This document shows, in pieces, positions 1 to 5,932 of a DNA stretch of 5,932 nt. Every line of letters starts with the position of its first letter. Positions within the stretch are counted from its first letter, which is position 1. The notes under the pieces are model-generated. The model was not told where the DNA came from and searched no databases. It saw only the letters and a list, made by a program, of their open reading frames with translations. The DNA is from Accumulibacter sp. (lineage in GTDB: Bacteria > Pseudomonadota > Gammaproteobacteria > Burkholderiales > Rhodocyclaceae): assembly GCA_031284185.1 (NCBI GenBank), contig JAITAJ010000379.1, positions 1 to 5,932 of the forward strand. Reading direction: 5' to 3'. Made by a program: the position numbers and the translations under genes.

Positions 1-1807
1 GGGCGAATTGCGCCATCGCCAGTTCCACGTCGAGCGGCGAATCGCGCTCGCCGGCCCATCCGCCTCGCAGCCTCAGTTCGGAAAAACGGCCAAGCTCCGG
101 CACATCGAGCCGCGGCGCCGTGAATTGGAATCTCAGCGAGGGATGCCGCGCCGTTCCCGCCAGATCGAAACTCCCGCGCAACGCGCCGTCCACGCCGAAC
201 GGCGCCAGCCGGGGCGCGTCGACGCGCACGCTCAGGCGATCCCCTGGACGACCGAAGCCGCCCGTCGCCTTGATCCGGTTCGGACCGGCGGCAAGCGTGA
301 CGTCCACATCGTGGATGTCCGGCCAGGCGAGCGACAGGCGGCCTCGTCCCGCCAGCGGCATTCCCGCGTAGCGGGCCTTGCCCAGGGCAAATCGTCCCTC
401 GAAGACGGGCCGCGGATCGAGATGCCCCTGCGCTTCAAAGTCCGCGTCGATGCGGGCGGCGGGCACGTCGGCGAAACGGGACGGGTCGAAGCGGCGCAGG
501 TTTCCCTCGAGGGCCAGTGCCCGCGCGCCGCCCGTTTCGAGATGGCCCGACACCTTCAGAAGCGCCTCTCCGGCGGCGAGTTCCAGCGCCTGGAGGGTCA
601 GCGTTCCGCCGGCATGTTCCGCGTCCGCCGTCAGCCGGATCCGCTCGTCATGCCACGTCAGGCGGGCGGACTGGCGTTCGGCGCCGAGCGATAGGGCGAG
701 CGGGCCGTCGAAGCGGGTCGGGAACAGGCGCGAGACGAGACATGCGGCGTCGAAACGATAGGCGTCGAGATTCAGTGTCAGCGCCGCGTCCGTCAGGCGC
801 CCGGTGCCGCGAAGGGCGCCGCCGCCGGGGAAGGTCAGCTCGATCGCGTCGAGCCGCGCCGCGCCGCCGTCCGCCAGCACGCGGACGGCGGCCGCGGCCA
901 GCGGGACGCGCCGTTGGTCGATCGGGCCGGGCCAGTGATTGGTGACGCGCAGATGGCCCGCCGGTATGCCGTCTTTTCCGTCCGTTTCGATCGATGCCGC
1001 GACGTCCAGTCGCGCGCGCGGCACGTCGGGCCGCCAGGCCGACGGGTCGATGCCGCGCAGATGGGCCGTCGCCTCGCCGAGCGGCCACGCGGCGAACGGC
1101 GCGAGCGTGGCGCGCGCCTCGCCGTCGATGCCTTGCCGGGCGCGCGCGGACAGGTCGATCCGCGCGAGCGTGCCGCCGGCGTCCAGGGATACCGCCAGGG
1201 CGCGTCCGGCGAGCAGGAGGCCGCTCGCGTCGGCGCGCGCCGTCAGCGGAAAGGGAGGGCGGCCGTCCAGCCGGGCTTCTCCGGTCACGGAAGCCTCGCC
1301 CGCGCGTAGTGAAAATTTCTCGATGACATGCCGCCGCCCGTCGCTCGCCAGCCGCGCGTCGAGATCGGTCACGAGCGCTCGACCGTTCCAGCGCAGCGCA
1401 TCGATCGCCAGGCGCCGAACCGAGACCGCCAGCGGCAGAAGCAGTTCGCCGGGCGGCGGAGACGCTTCGCCCGGCGGCGCGGCGACGCGCAACTCGGCGA
1501 TGCGCAAGCGAGCGATTTCCAGCCGTCCGCGCATGAGCGCCGCCGGCGTCCATTCGAGTTCGATGCCGCGCGCCACGACGAAAACCTCCTCCGACCGCCA
1601 GCGCAGTTCGTCGATGGCAAGCGGCCCGAACAGACGGCCCCGCGGGCCGGTGAGCGCGAGCCGGTCGCCGGAGGCCCGGACGAGCGCGGCAGCGGCGACG
1701 CGCGGGCCGTCGCCGCTCGCCGCGAGCCAGATCGCGCCGCCCGCGGCGATCAGGAGCAGCAGGAAGGGCAAGGGGAGGATGAGCGACAGGAGGCGTCGGA
1801 GGCGCAT
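1..1807 (-). CDS. tamB: TamB, translocation and assembly module inner-membrane subunit (N-terminal part; runs off the left edge)
   Basis: TamB spans the periplasm and works with TamA to insert a subset of outer-membrane proteins; it has also been linked to lipid transport between the two membranes. I translated the minus strand from ATG 1807-1805 and found no stop to position 1, giving 602 codons of a protein that is normally about 1,200-1,400 residues. Residues 1-30 are a basic start (MRLRR) followed by a long Leu/Ile/Ala segment, the expected signal anchor. The rest is Leu-, Asp- and Gly-rich alternating beta-type sequence (for example LEIARLRIAELRV near residues 97-109), as expected of an AsmA-like/TamB beta-taco groove. 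The C-terminal DUF490 domain lies outside the window. The start follows the tamA stop by 8 nt, with AGG 7 nt upstream of the ATG, so translation is probably coupled to tamA. Identity rests on the tamA neighbour plus this architecture. The distal part cannot be judged. Confidence 0.9.
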   Translation of the reverse strand, partial: MRLRRLLSLILPLPFLLLLIAAGGAIWLAASGDGPRVAAAALVRASGDRLALTGPRGRLFGPLAIDELRWRSEEVFVVARGIELEWTPAALMRGRLEIARLRIAELRVAAPPGEASPPPGELLLPLAVSVRRLAIDALRWNGRALVTDLDARLASDGRRHVIEKFSLRAGEASVTGEARLDGRPPFPLTARADASGLLLAGRALAVSLDAGGTLARIDLSARARQGIDGEARATLAPFAAWPLGEATAHLRGIDPSAWRPDVPRARLDVAASIETDGKDGIPAGHLRVTNHWPGPIDQRRVPLAAAAVRVLADGGAARLDAIELTFPGGGALRGTGRLTDAALTLNLDAYRFDAACLVSRLFPTRFDGPLALSLGAERQSARLTWHDERIRLTADAEHAGGTLTLQALELAAGEALLKVSGHLETGGARALALEGNLRRFDPSRFADVPAARIDADFEAQGHLDPRPVFEGRFALGKARYAGMPLAGRGRLSLAWPDIHDVDVTLAAGPNRIKATGGFGRPGDRLSVRVDAPRLAPFGVDGALRGSFDLAGTARHPSLRFQFTAPRLDVPELGRFSELRLRGGWAGERDSPLDVELAMAQFA

Positions 1808-1815
1808 GATCCGGC

Positions 1816-3516
1816 CTAGAACGGAATCGCCAGGGCGAAATGCGCGCGCAGCTCGCCGGTTCGCTGGCCGTAGGCGAGATCGGCGCCGATCGGCCCGGCG
1901 GGACTCTTCCAGCGCGCGCCCAGTCCGTAGCCGATGGCGGGATCGAGATCGCCGGGACGATCCGCCGCGTCGCCGGCGTCGATGAACGCGGCGATGCCCC
2001 AGACCGGCGAGATCCAGTGCGTCGCCTCGGCGCTGAACGCGGCGAGGTAGCGCCCGCCGACCGTCGCCGATCCTTCCCTGACGCCGAGGCTCTGGTACGC
2101 ATATCCGCGTACCGATACGGTGCCGCCGGCGCGGAACAGGTAGTCCTGCGGGATGCCGTTCCGGGACGGCGCGAGAGTCGCGCCGGCTTCCGCGCGCAAG
2201 GCGAGCGAGTCGCGCTCGCCGAGCGGGAAGTATTGCAGCCAGCGGCCATGCAGCCGGACGAAATTCCGATCCGAGAGCAAGGCCCGGGCGCCGCCGCCGA
2301 TCTGCGCCTGCGCCACGACGCCGCGGCGCGGGTCGAGCAGGTCGTCGACCCGCCGCCAGGTCCATAGCGCGTTCGCCGCCAGCGCCTTGTTGACGCGGGT
2401 ATCCTCTCCGCCCGGGCGCAGCCGCTAGCGCTCCCAGTTGAGCGACAGGCGCTGCTCGACGCTGCCGCGCGGCTGGGTCGTCCGCGCGCCGAAGGCATGG
2501 CGGTTGGTATGAAGGCCCTGGATGTCGGTCGTTTCGACCATCAGGCCGAAGGCATGACGGCGGTTTTTCTCGTCCGGCGGCAGGTCGACGTCGGCGTAGG
2601 CGCTCCGCTGCTTCTGCTCGACGCGCAGACCGCCGTTGAAATTCCATGCCTGGTTGAACAGGTTCGGCGTGTGATAGCCGGCCTCGACGCGCGCGCCGGT
2701 GTTTGAACTGGCGCCGGCGCCGAAACTGAAACGGTGCGCGGCTTCTTCCCGGACCTCTACGGCGACCGGCGCGGTCAATGTTCCATCGTCGCCCGGAATG
2801 GCCCCGTCCCGGTCGAGAGACACGCGGGCGGCGGCAAAATGAGGGGTGGCGACGAGCGCGCCTTGCAGCATGGCGAGGGTTTCCTCCCGATACGGTTCGC
2901 CGGGTTTGACGACGCGGTTGTAACGCGCGACCAGCGAGGCCGGATAACGGTGCAGGCCCGTGACGCGCAGGGCGCCGAAACGATAGGGCGGCCCGGCGTC
3001 GTAGCGGACCGTCAGATGCGCCCGCCGCGTTTTCGCGTCGATTTCGGCGGCGCTGCCGGTCAGACGCGCGTCGGCGTGGGTGACGGCAAGCAGGTCGGAC
3101 AATATCCGCTGCTTGGCTTCGCTCCAGTCCTCCTGGCGGAACGGCTGGCCGGCGGGCAGAGGCCATGCGGCGATCAACGCGCGTTTTCTCTCGGCGTCGA
3201 TCGGGCCGTCGATGTCGATCACCGCGTCGGCTATCCGGGCGCGTGGTCCGGGGTCGAAGCGCACGTGCCGGACGCCTTCGACTTCGGACACCGCGAAGCT
3301 CGGAGAAAAATAGCCTTCGGTGGCCAGCATTTCCTCCAGCATGGCTTGCAGGCGCCGTGGCGCGGGCGCTTCCTCGGGCAGGTAGGGCGTCATCAATTTG
3401 CTCAGTTCGTCCGGTCCTTCCAGGACGATGGCCGGAGGCGCCGCGAAGGCGAGCGGCGAAACCAACATCGGCAACGCGAAAAGGCAGCGATGGAAAAATC
3501 TACATTGCGCGAGCAT
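1816..3516 (-). pseudogene. tamA: TamA, Omp85-family outer-membrane assembly factor, interrupted by one in-frame amber codon
   Basis: TamA is the outer-membrane half of the translocation and assembly module, with three periplasmic POTRA domains and a 16-strand barrel. From ATG 3516-3514 the frame has 566 codon positions, close to the usual 570-580. Residues 1-25 are a signal peptide with likely cleavage after AFA. POTRA-like regions lie at about 28-89, 90-175 and 176-258, and the barrel starts near 262. Codon 364 (2427-2425) is TAG. The same frame then continues with no other lesion through WRRVDDLLDPRRG (386-398), the hallmark FRAGG...SVRGY (461-472, barrel loop 6) and a terminal Phe (ALAIPF), the usual outer-membrane beta-signal. 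A stop here would remove about 200 residues of barrel, so the truncated product should not be functional. The clean downstream frame suggests a very recent mutation (perhaps CAG to TAG), a base-call error or read-through. The gene also ends in TAG. It is probably co-transcribed with tamB. Confidence 0.9.
2425..2427 (-). other. In-frame TAG (amber) codon inside tamA
   Basis: The plus strand reads cta here, giving TAG on the minus strand between ...LSLNWER and RLRPGG.... The upstream piece (3516-2428) and the downstream piece (2424-1819) are in the same phase, so a point change explains the break and no indel is needed. Many TamA proteins have a charged or polar residue at this turn; CAG (Gln) to TAG by one C-to-T transition is the simplest ancestor, but that is my inference. 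Confidence 0.9.
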
Positions 3517-3522
3517 CGGTTC

Positions 3523-3528
3523 ATTCTA
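3523..3528 (-). promoter_or_regulatory. Possible -10 element just before tamA
   Basis: The minus strand reads TAGAAT, one base off the TATAAT consensus, in the 49-nt gap between the activator stop and the tamA ATG. It lies only 6 nt before the ATG, so a transcript from it would be nearly leaderless. I find no convincing -35 hexamer 16-19 nt upstream, and no good Shine-Dalgarno before this ATG. It may be chance; tamA may instead be read from upstream. Confidence 0.15.
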
Positions 3529-3565
3529 CCGGGAAGTCCATGCCGCGCGGCGACCGCCCGCCGAA

Positions 3566-5416
3566 TCAGCCGCTTGCCGGCCGGCGAAGTTTTCGCCAGA
3601 GGGTGGCCCTGCTGATGCCCAGACGGGCGCAGACCTCATTCGTCGCTTGCCTCGCCATGAGACCGCGGATGACTTCCGACTCGATCTCCTTGAGCGTCCC
3701 GGTGTCCGGGATGACGATGAACCCGGCCTCGGAAGCGTTCGGCATCTGCTCTCCAATGGCCTCCGAGATTTCGGGAACGTCGACGACATCGTTTTCGCCA
3801 TACGCGGCGACTTCCGCGATGTTCCTCAACTGTCGCACGTTTCCCGGCCAGCCGTAGGATTTCAGCCAACGCTCCGCGGCGGCGGTCAAGACCACGGAGC
3901 GCCCCGACTGGGCGGAGAACTGCTTCAGATAAAAGTCAAAGATGCGCGGAACGTCCTCGGCGCGGTCGCGCAGGGCCGGGATCCTCAGATTGAAGACGTG
4001 GATGCGGTAATACAGGTCCTGCCTGAATGACCCGGACAGCGCCTGTTTGAACAGGTCGCGGTTCGTGGCCGAGATGATTCGCACATCGACGGGAATGATC
4101 CTGTTGTCGCCGATGCGCATGATTTCCTTTTCCTGCAACACGCGCAGGAAACGGCTCTGCATTTCCGGCGCCAACTCTCCGATTTCATCCAGGAAAAGCG
4201 TGCCTCCATGCGCCAGCTCGAACAATCCCGGCTTGCCGCCCTTGCGGGCGCCCGTGAAAGCGCCGTCGACGTATCCGAAGAGTTCGCTCTCGATGAGGCT
4301 CGGCGCGATGGAGGCGATGTTGACCGAGACGAAGGGGGCGTTCTTGCGGCGGCTGTCATTGTGCATGCTCTGGGCGAAGACTTCCTTTCCGGTGCCCGTT
4401 TCTCCGTGAATCAACACGTTCGAGTCGTTTCTGGCGTAACTCTTGGCGCGGGCCACCGTCTGCTGCATGAGCTTGGAATGGCCGATCAAGTCGCTGAAAT
4501 GATAGCGGGCGAAGAGCCGCTTCTCATGGAGGCTGGAGCGTATTTTCGACTCGGACGCCTGAATGTGCGTGACTTCCTGCAAGGTCAGCACGCGCCCCTG
4601 GATGGTTTTGTCGAATTCGAGCGGGATGCTGCGCGCGACGACGCTGTTGCCGTTGACGGTCGTGACCTGTTCTTTCTCGACCGGATCGATGACCGCCAGC
4701 GCCCTGGAAAAATCGGGCGCCGCGCATGGCGAACCCGTCGAAAAGAGGCGCCGGGCATTGCTGTTGAAGAAGCTGATTTCCTTGTCCGGCGTCACGGCTA
4801 TCACCGCTTCGTCGATGTTGTCGATGATGGCCTTGAGCTGGGCCGATTGGAGTTTTTCCCTCCGCTTGGCTTCGAGAATGCGGGTCGCTTCCAGCAGCGC
4901 CGATCGAATCGGTATCCGGCCGCTTTCGAGTATGACCGCTCTTGCTCCGAGACCGTGAGCCGTGTCGTAGGCCACGCGGCAGCCGATGATCGCCTCCCAG
5001 CCGTTCCTGACCATTTGCCGCACTCGCGTCTGAATGGCGGGTTCGCTGTGTTCGGGCTGAATCCGTATCCGCGTCCCGAGAATTTCAAAGTCGCCGATGG
5101 CGCCGCTGAACAGGTTTGCCCGGCTCACTATGGCGATGCGCGTGTAGCCTTCCCGCGTCAGGGAACTCAACTGGCTGAGCAATTCGTTGAGGGACATGAC
5201 GATTTCGACGACACTGATTCCCGGGATCTGCCGGGCCAGGTCGGCGAGTCCGCCGCGGCTGACGACGATCTCGGCCTCCGGGTGGCTTTTTATGACCTTT
5301 TGGGCGTTCAGGTCGTCGCTTGTCTCGACGGTGATCGACAGTCCCAGTTCATCGGCCACCTCGGGCGCGATGGCCGAGATGCTGTCCATCGGACTCAGAA
5401 AAAGGATTTGGTTCAT
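3566..5416 (-). CDS. PrpR-type sigma-54-dependent transcriptional activator
   Basis: This cytoplasmic enhancer-binding protein should bind upstream DNA, hydrolyse ATP and remodel sigma-54 RNA polymerase. The 616 residues hold a PrpR_N-like sensor (about 3-180, with SRGGLADLA at 53-61 and VILESGR at 161-167), a probable coiled linker (175-195), a PAS-like region (about 191-285), an AAA+ core (about 305-550) and a Fis-type HTH (about 574-612, NEVCARLGISRATLWRKL). Walker A GETGTGKE is at 338-345, GAFTGA, which contacts sigma-54, at 385-390, Walker B TLFLDE at 406-411, and arginine-finger-region residues lie in FRQDLYYR at 464-471. All key motifs are intact. PrpR_N is known to sense small metabolites (2-methylcitrate in PrpR); the ligand here is unknown. 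I chose ATG 5416 because MNQILFLSP matches the usual family start, although no good Shine-Dalgarno precedes it; a longer frame to 5590 would add Gly/Arg-rich residues overlapping the previous gene. No prp or other catabolic gene is nearby, so the regulon is open. Confidence 0.93.
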   Translation of the reverse strand: MNQILFLSPMDSISAIAPEVADELGLSITVETSDDLNAQKVIKSHPEAEIVVSRGGLADLARQIPGISVVEIVMSLNELLSQLSSLTREGYTRIAIVSRANLFSGAIGDFEILGTRIRIQPEHSEPAIQTRVRQMVRNGWEAIIGCRVAYDTAHGLGARAVILESGRIPIRSALLEATRILEAKRREKLQSAQLKAIIDNIDEAVIAVTPDKEISFFNSNARRLFSTGSPCAAPDFSRALAVIDPVEKEQVTTVNGNSVVARSIPLEFDKTIQGRVLTLQEVTHIQASESKIRSSLHEKRLFARYHFSDLIGHSKLMQQTVARAKSYARNDSNVLIHGETGTGKEVFAQSMHNDSRRKNAPFVSVNIASIAPSLIESELFGYVDGAFTGARKGGKPGLFELAHGGTLFLDEIGELAPEMQSRFLRVLQEKEIMRIGDNRIIPVDVRIISATNRDLFKQALSGSFRQDLYYRIHVFNLRIPALRDRAEDVPRIFDFYLKQFSAQSGRSVVLTAAAERWLKSYGWPGNVRQLRNIAEVAAYGENDVVDVPEISEAIGEQMPNASEAGFIVIPDTGTLKEIESEVIRGLMARQATNEVCARLGISRATLWRKLRRPASG

Positions 5417-5449
5417 TTTCGGAAGACAGATCAGCTTGCGGTGCTCCGC

Positions 5450-5460
5450 GTTTCTGAAAC
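5450..5460. promoter_or_regulatory. Perfect 11-bp inverted repeat upstream of the activator gene, candidate operator
   Basis: The minus strand reads GTTTC-A-GAAAC, a perfect 5-bp dyad with a single central base, 33 nt before the activator ATG and inside the only non-coding gap there (5417-5472). Activators with Fis-type HTH domains bind dyads as dimers, so an autoregulatory site is possible. The site also happens to contain GG-N10-GC, the bare skeleton of a sigma-54 promoter, but the flanking bases do not match the consensus. A dyad this short can arise by chance. Confidence 0.15.
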
Positions 5461-5472
5461 CGTCCTCTGGAA

Positions 5473-5712
5473 TCAATGCGAACCCGGCGGCGCGCCCAGC
5501 ACCTCTTCCAGGCTCGCCACTTCCAGCGCGGCATCCGCCCGCGTTTCCAGTTGCGCGGCGTCCCCCCGGCGCAGGCGTTCCCGCGCCCACTCCGGCAGCG
5601 GCCCGAAACGCCGCGACAACGAGCGCGCCAGCACCGCCGCCTCGCCTTCTTCCCGGCCTCGCATATGGCCCTTTTCCCAGCCGATCCGTTCCAGTTGTTC
5701 CGCGATACTCAT
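5473..5712 (-). CDS. Possible RpnS-like internal antitoxin: intact C-terminal 79-residue ORF inside the broken rpn gene
   Basis: Some rpn genes are known to encode a short C-terminal protein, RpnS, from an internal start, and it blocks the full-length nuclease RpnL. Here AAGGAG (5724-5719) lies 6 nt before ATG 5712 and 3 nt before a tandem ATG at 5715; it is the best Shine-Dalgarno I see in the window. The product starts MSIAEQLERIG, then has glycine at every fourth residue (11, 15, 19, 23: WEKG HMRG REEG), which matches the variable four-residue repeats described for the RpnS dimer helix. A DUF4351-like tail ends in GAPPGSH. No lesion lies within these 79 codons although the parent frame is broken. 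Its stop is 56 nt before the activator ATG. Separate translation is an inference from the Shine-Dalgarno and family precedent; the ORF may be just the remnant 3' end of a dead gene. Confidence 0.45.
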   Translation of the reverse strand: MSIAEQLERIGWEKGHMRGREEGEAAVLARSLSRRFGPLPEWARERLRRGDAAQLETRADAALEVASLEEVLGAPPGSH

Positions 5713-5718
5713 CATTTT

Positions 5719-5724
5719 CTCCTT
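5719..5724 (-). promoter_or_regulatory. Strong internal ribosome binding site in the rpn gene
   Basis: The minus strand reads AAGGAG followed by AAA and two ATG codons in tandem. Spacing to the second ATG is 6 nt, near optimal, and the first has only 3 nt. The same bases encode Lys-Glu in the parent frame (HKEKMM), so the match could partly reflect codon choice. Confidence 0.5.
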
Positions 5725-5760
5725 GTGCTCGTCGGGCGACAGATGGATCAGCCGTTCGGT

Positions 5761-5776
5761 GAACCCTTCAGGGTTC
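5761..5776. repeat. Short perfect hairpin beside the rpn lesion
   Basis: The plus strand reads GAACCC-TTCA-GGGTTC, a 6-bp perfect stem with a 4-nt loop. It has no T-run on either side, so it is not an intrinsic terminator. It sits directly next to the point where the rpn frame changes (5777-5799). Short dyads can promote slippage deletions, but this one also encodes the family-like residues NPEGF and may simply be coding sequence. Confidence 0.4.
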
Positions 5777-5932
5777 GATCGGTCGCGCTGGCAAGTCACA
5801 GCAGATGGCCCAGCGGTTCCAGCAGTTCAATCAAGTCCCGCTGCCAGATGTGTTTCTGCACCAGTTCGAGCAGCGCGATCCGTTTGTGCCGCAGTATCTC
5901 ATCATCCGGTATGACCGTCACGTCAACCAGCG

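Larger units (their letters stand above)
5473..5932 (-). pseudogene. Rpn-family recombination-promoting nuclease / putative transposase, C-terminal part, frameshifted
   Basis: Rpn proteins carry a PD-(D/E)XK nuclease domain (PDDEXK_2 / YhgA-like) and are now linked to toxin-antitoxin-type phage defence. The nuclease domain would lie beyond the right edge. From 5930 leftwards one frame reads LVDVTVIPDDEILRHKR, then LLELVQKHIWQRDLIELLEPLGHLL, and stops at TGA 5798-5796. The family-like sequence resumes in a different frame with NPEGFTERL (from about 5778), KEKMMSIAEQLERIG, a glycine-repeat helix, and a DUF4351-like tail (ARSLSRRFGPLPEWARERL ... ALEVASLEEVLG) to TGA 5475-5473. In relatives I recall about 20-30 residues (often LL..GY....QL..L..YLLQ) between these blocks; here only about seven codons separate them. 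I infer a small deletion plus a frame change. The break could also be an assembly error, but the missing segment argues against a single-base error. Confidence 0.75.

Noticed and set aside
939..1985. Several plus-strand open frames opposite tamB (also 8-694 and 1328-1819)
   Set aside because: They have Arg/Ala/Pro-rich low-complexity translations typical of GC-rich antisense shadows. The tamB frame on the other strand is continuous and recognisable.
1816..2316. The downstream tamA segment as a separate gene starting at GTG 2316
   Set aside because: GTG 2316 lies inside the conserved DPRRGVVAQAQ stretch of the barrel, with no Shine-Dalgarno or signal peptide. It is better read as the 3' part of an interrupted tamA.
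648..2498. A 616-codon minus-strand open frame across the tamA end and tamB
   Set aside because: It is out of phase with both real genes, very rich in Arg, Ala and Ser, and has no recognisable domain. Long false frames are common in DNA this rich in GC. The phase below it encodes clear TamA and TamB sequence.
3517..3565. A terminator between the activator and tamA
   Set aside because: The gap is GC-rich with only 4-bp stems and no T-run on the minus strand, so I see no intrinsic terminator.
5417..5590. An N-terminal extension of the activator by 58 residues
   Set aside because: The extension is Gly/Arg/Ala-rich, overlaps the rpn C-terminal coding region in another frame, and precedes a start (MNQILFLSP) that already fits the PrpR_N family.
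4208..5914. A 568-codon plus-strand open frame antisense to the activator
   Set aside because: It is the mirror of the activator's coding sequence. It crosses into the rpn remnant with no motif or plausible start, while the minus strand carries intact Walker A, GAFTGA and HTH motifs.

Overview
The window is about 5.9 kb of high-GC DNA in which every gene I can support lies on the minus strand, so transcription runs from right to left. The gene families (TamA and TamB side by side, a PrpR-type sigma-54 activator, an Rpn-family nuclease with a DUF4351-like tail) and the codon use suggest a Gram-negative proteobacterium, most likely a betaproteobacterium. That assignment rests on gene content alone and is tentative.

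In transcription order: (1) 5932-5473 holds the C-terminal part of an Rpn-family (recombination-promoting nuclease / putative transposase) gene. It is broken by a frameshift and an apparent small deletion near 5777-5799. Its last 79 codons remain intact behind a strong internal Shine-Dalgarno, the arrangement known for RpnS antitoxins encoded inside rpn genes. (2) 5416-3566 is an intact 616-residue sigma-54-dependent activator with PrpR_N, PAS, AAA+ and Fis-type HTH regions; none of its likely target genes is in the window. (3) 3516-1816 is tamA, the outer-membrane Omp85-family subunit of the translocation and assembly module. It is complete from signal peptide to terminal Phe but carries one in-frame amber codon at 2427-2425 in the barrel. 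(4) 1807 to the left edge is the first 602 codons of tamB, the inner-membrane-anchored partner, starting 8 nt after the tamA stop.

tamA and tamB form a typical operon whose products bridge the periplasm to insert certain outer-membrane proteins. The activator ends 49 nt before tamA with no terminator visible. It has visibly lower GC than tamAB, so it may have a different history. No gene-free stretch exceeds 60 nt. I see no tRNA, rRNA, CRISPR array or complete insertion sequence.

Most of the window is ordinary. The points worth a second look are the surviving RpnS-like gene-within-a-gene next to a dead parent, and the single amber codon in tamA.
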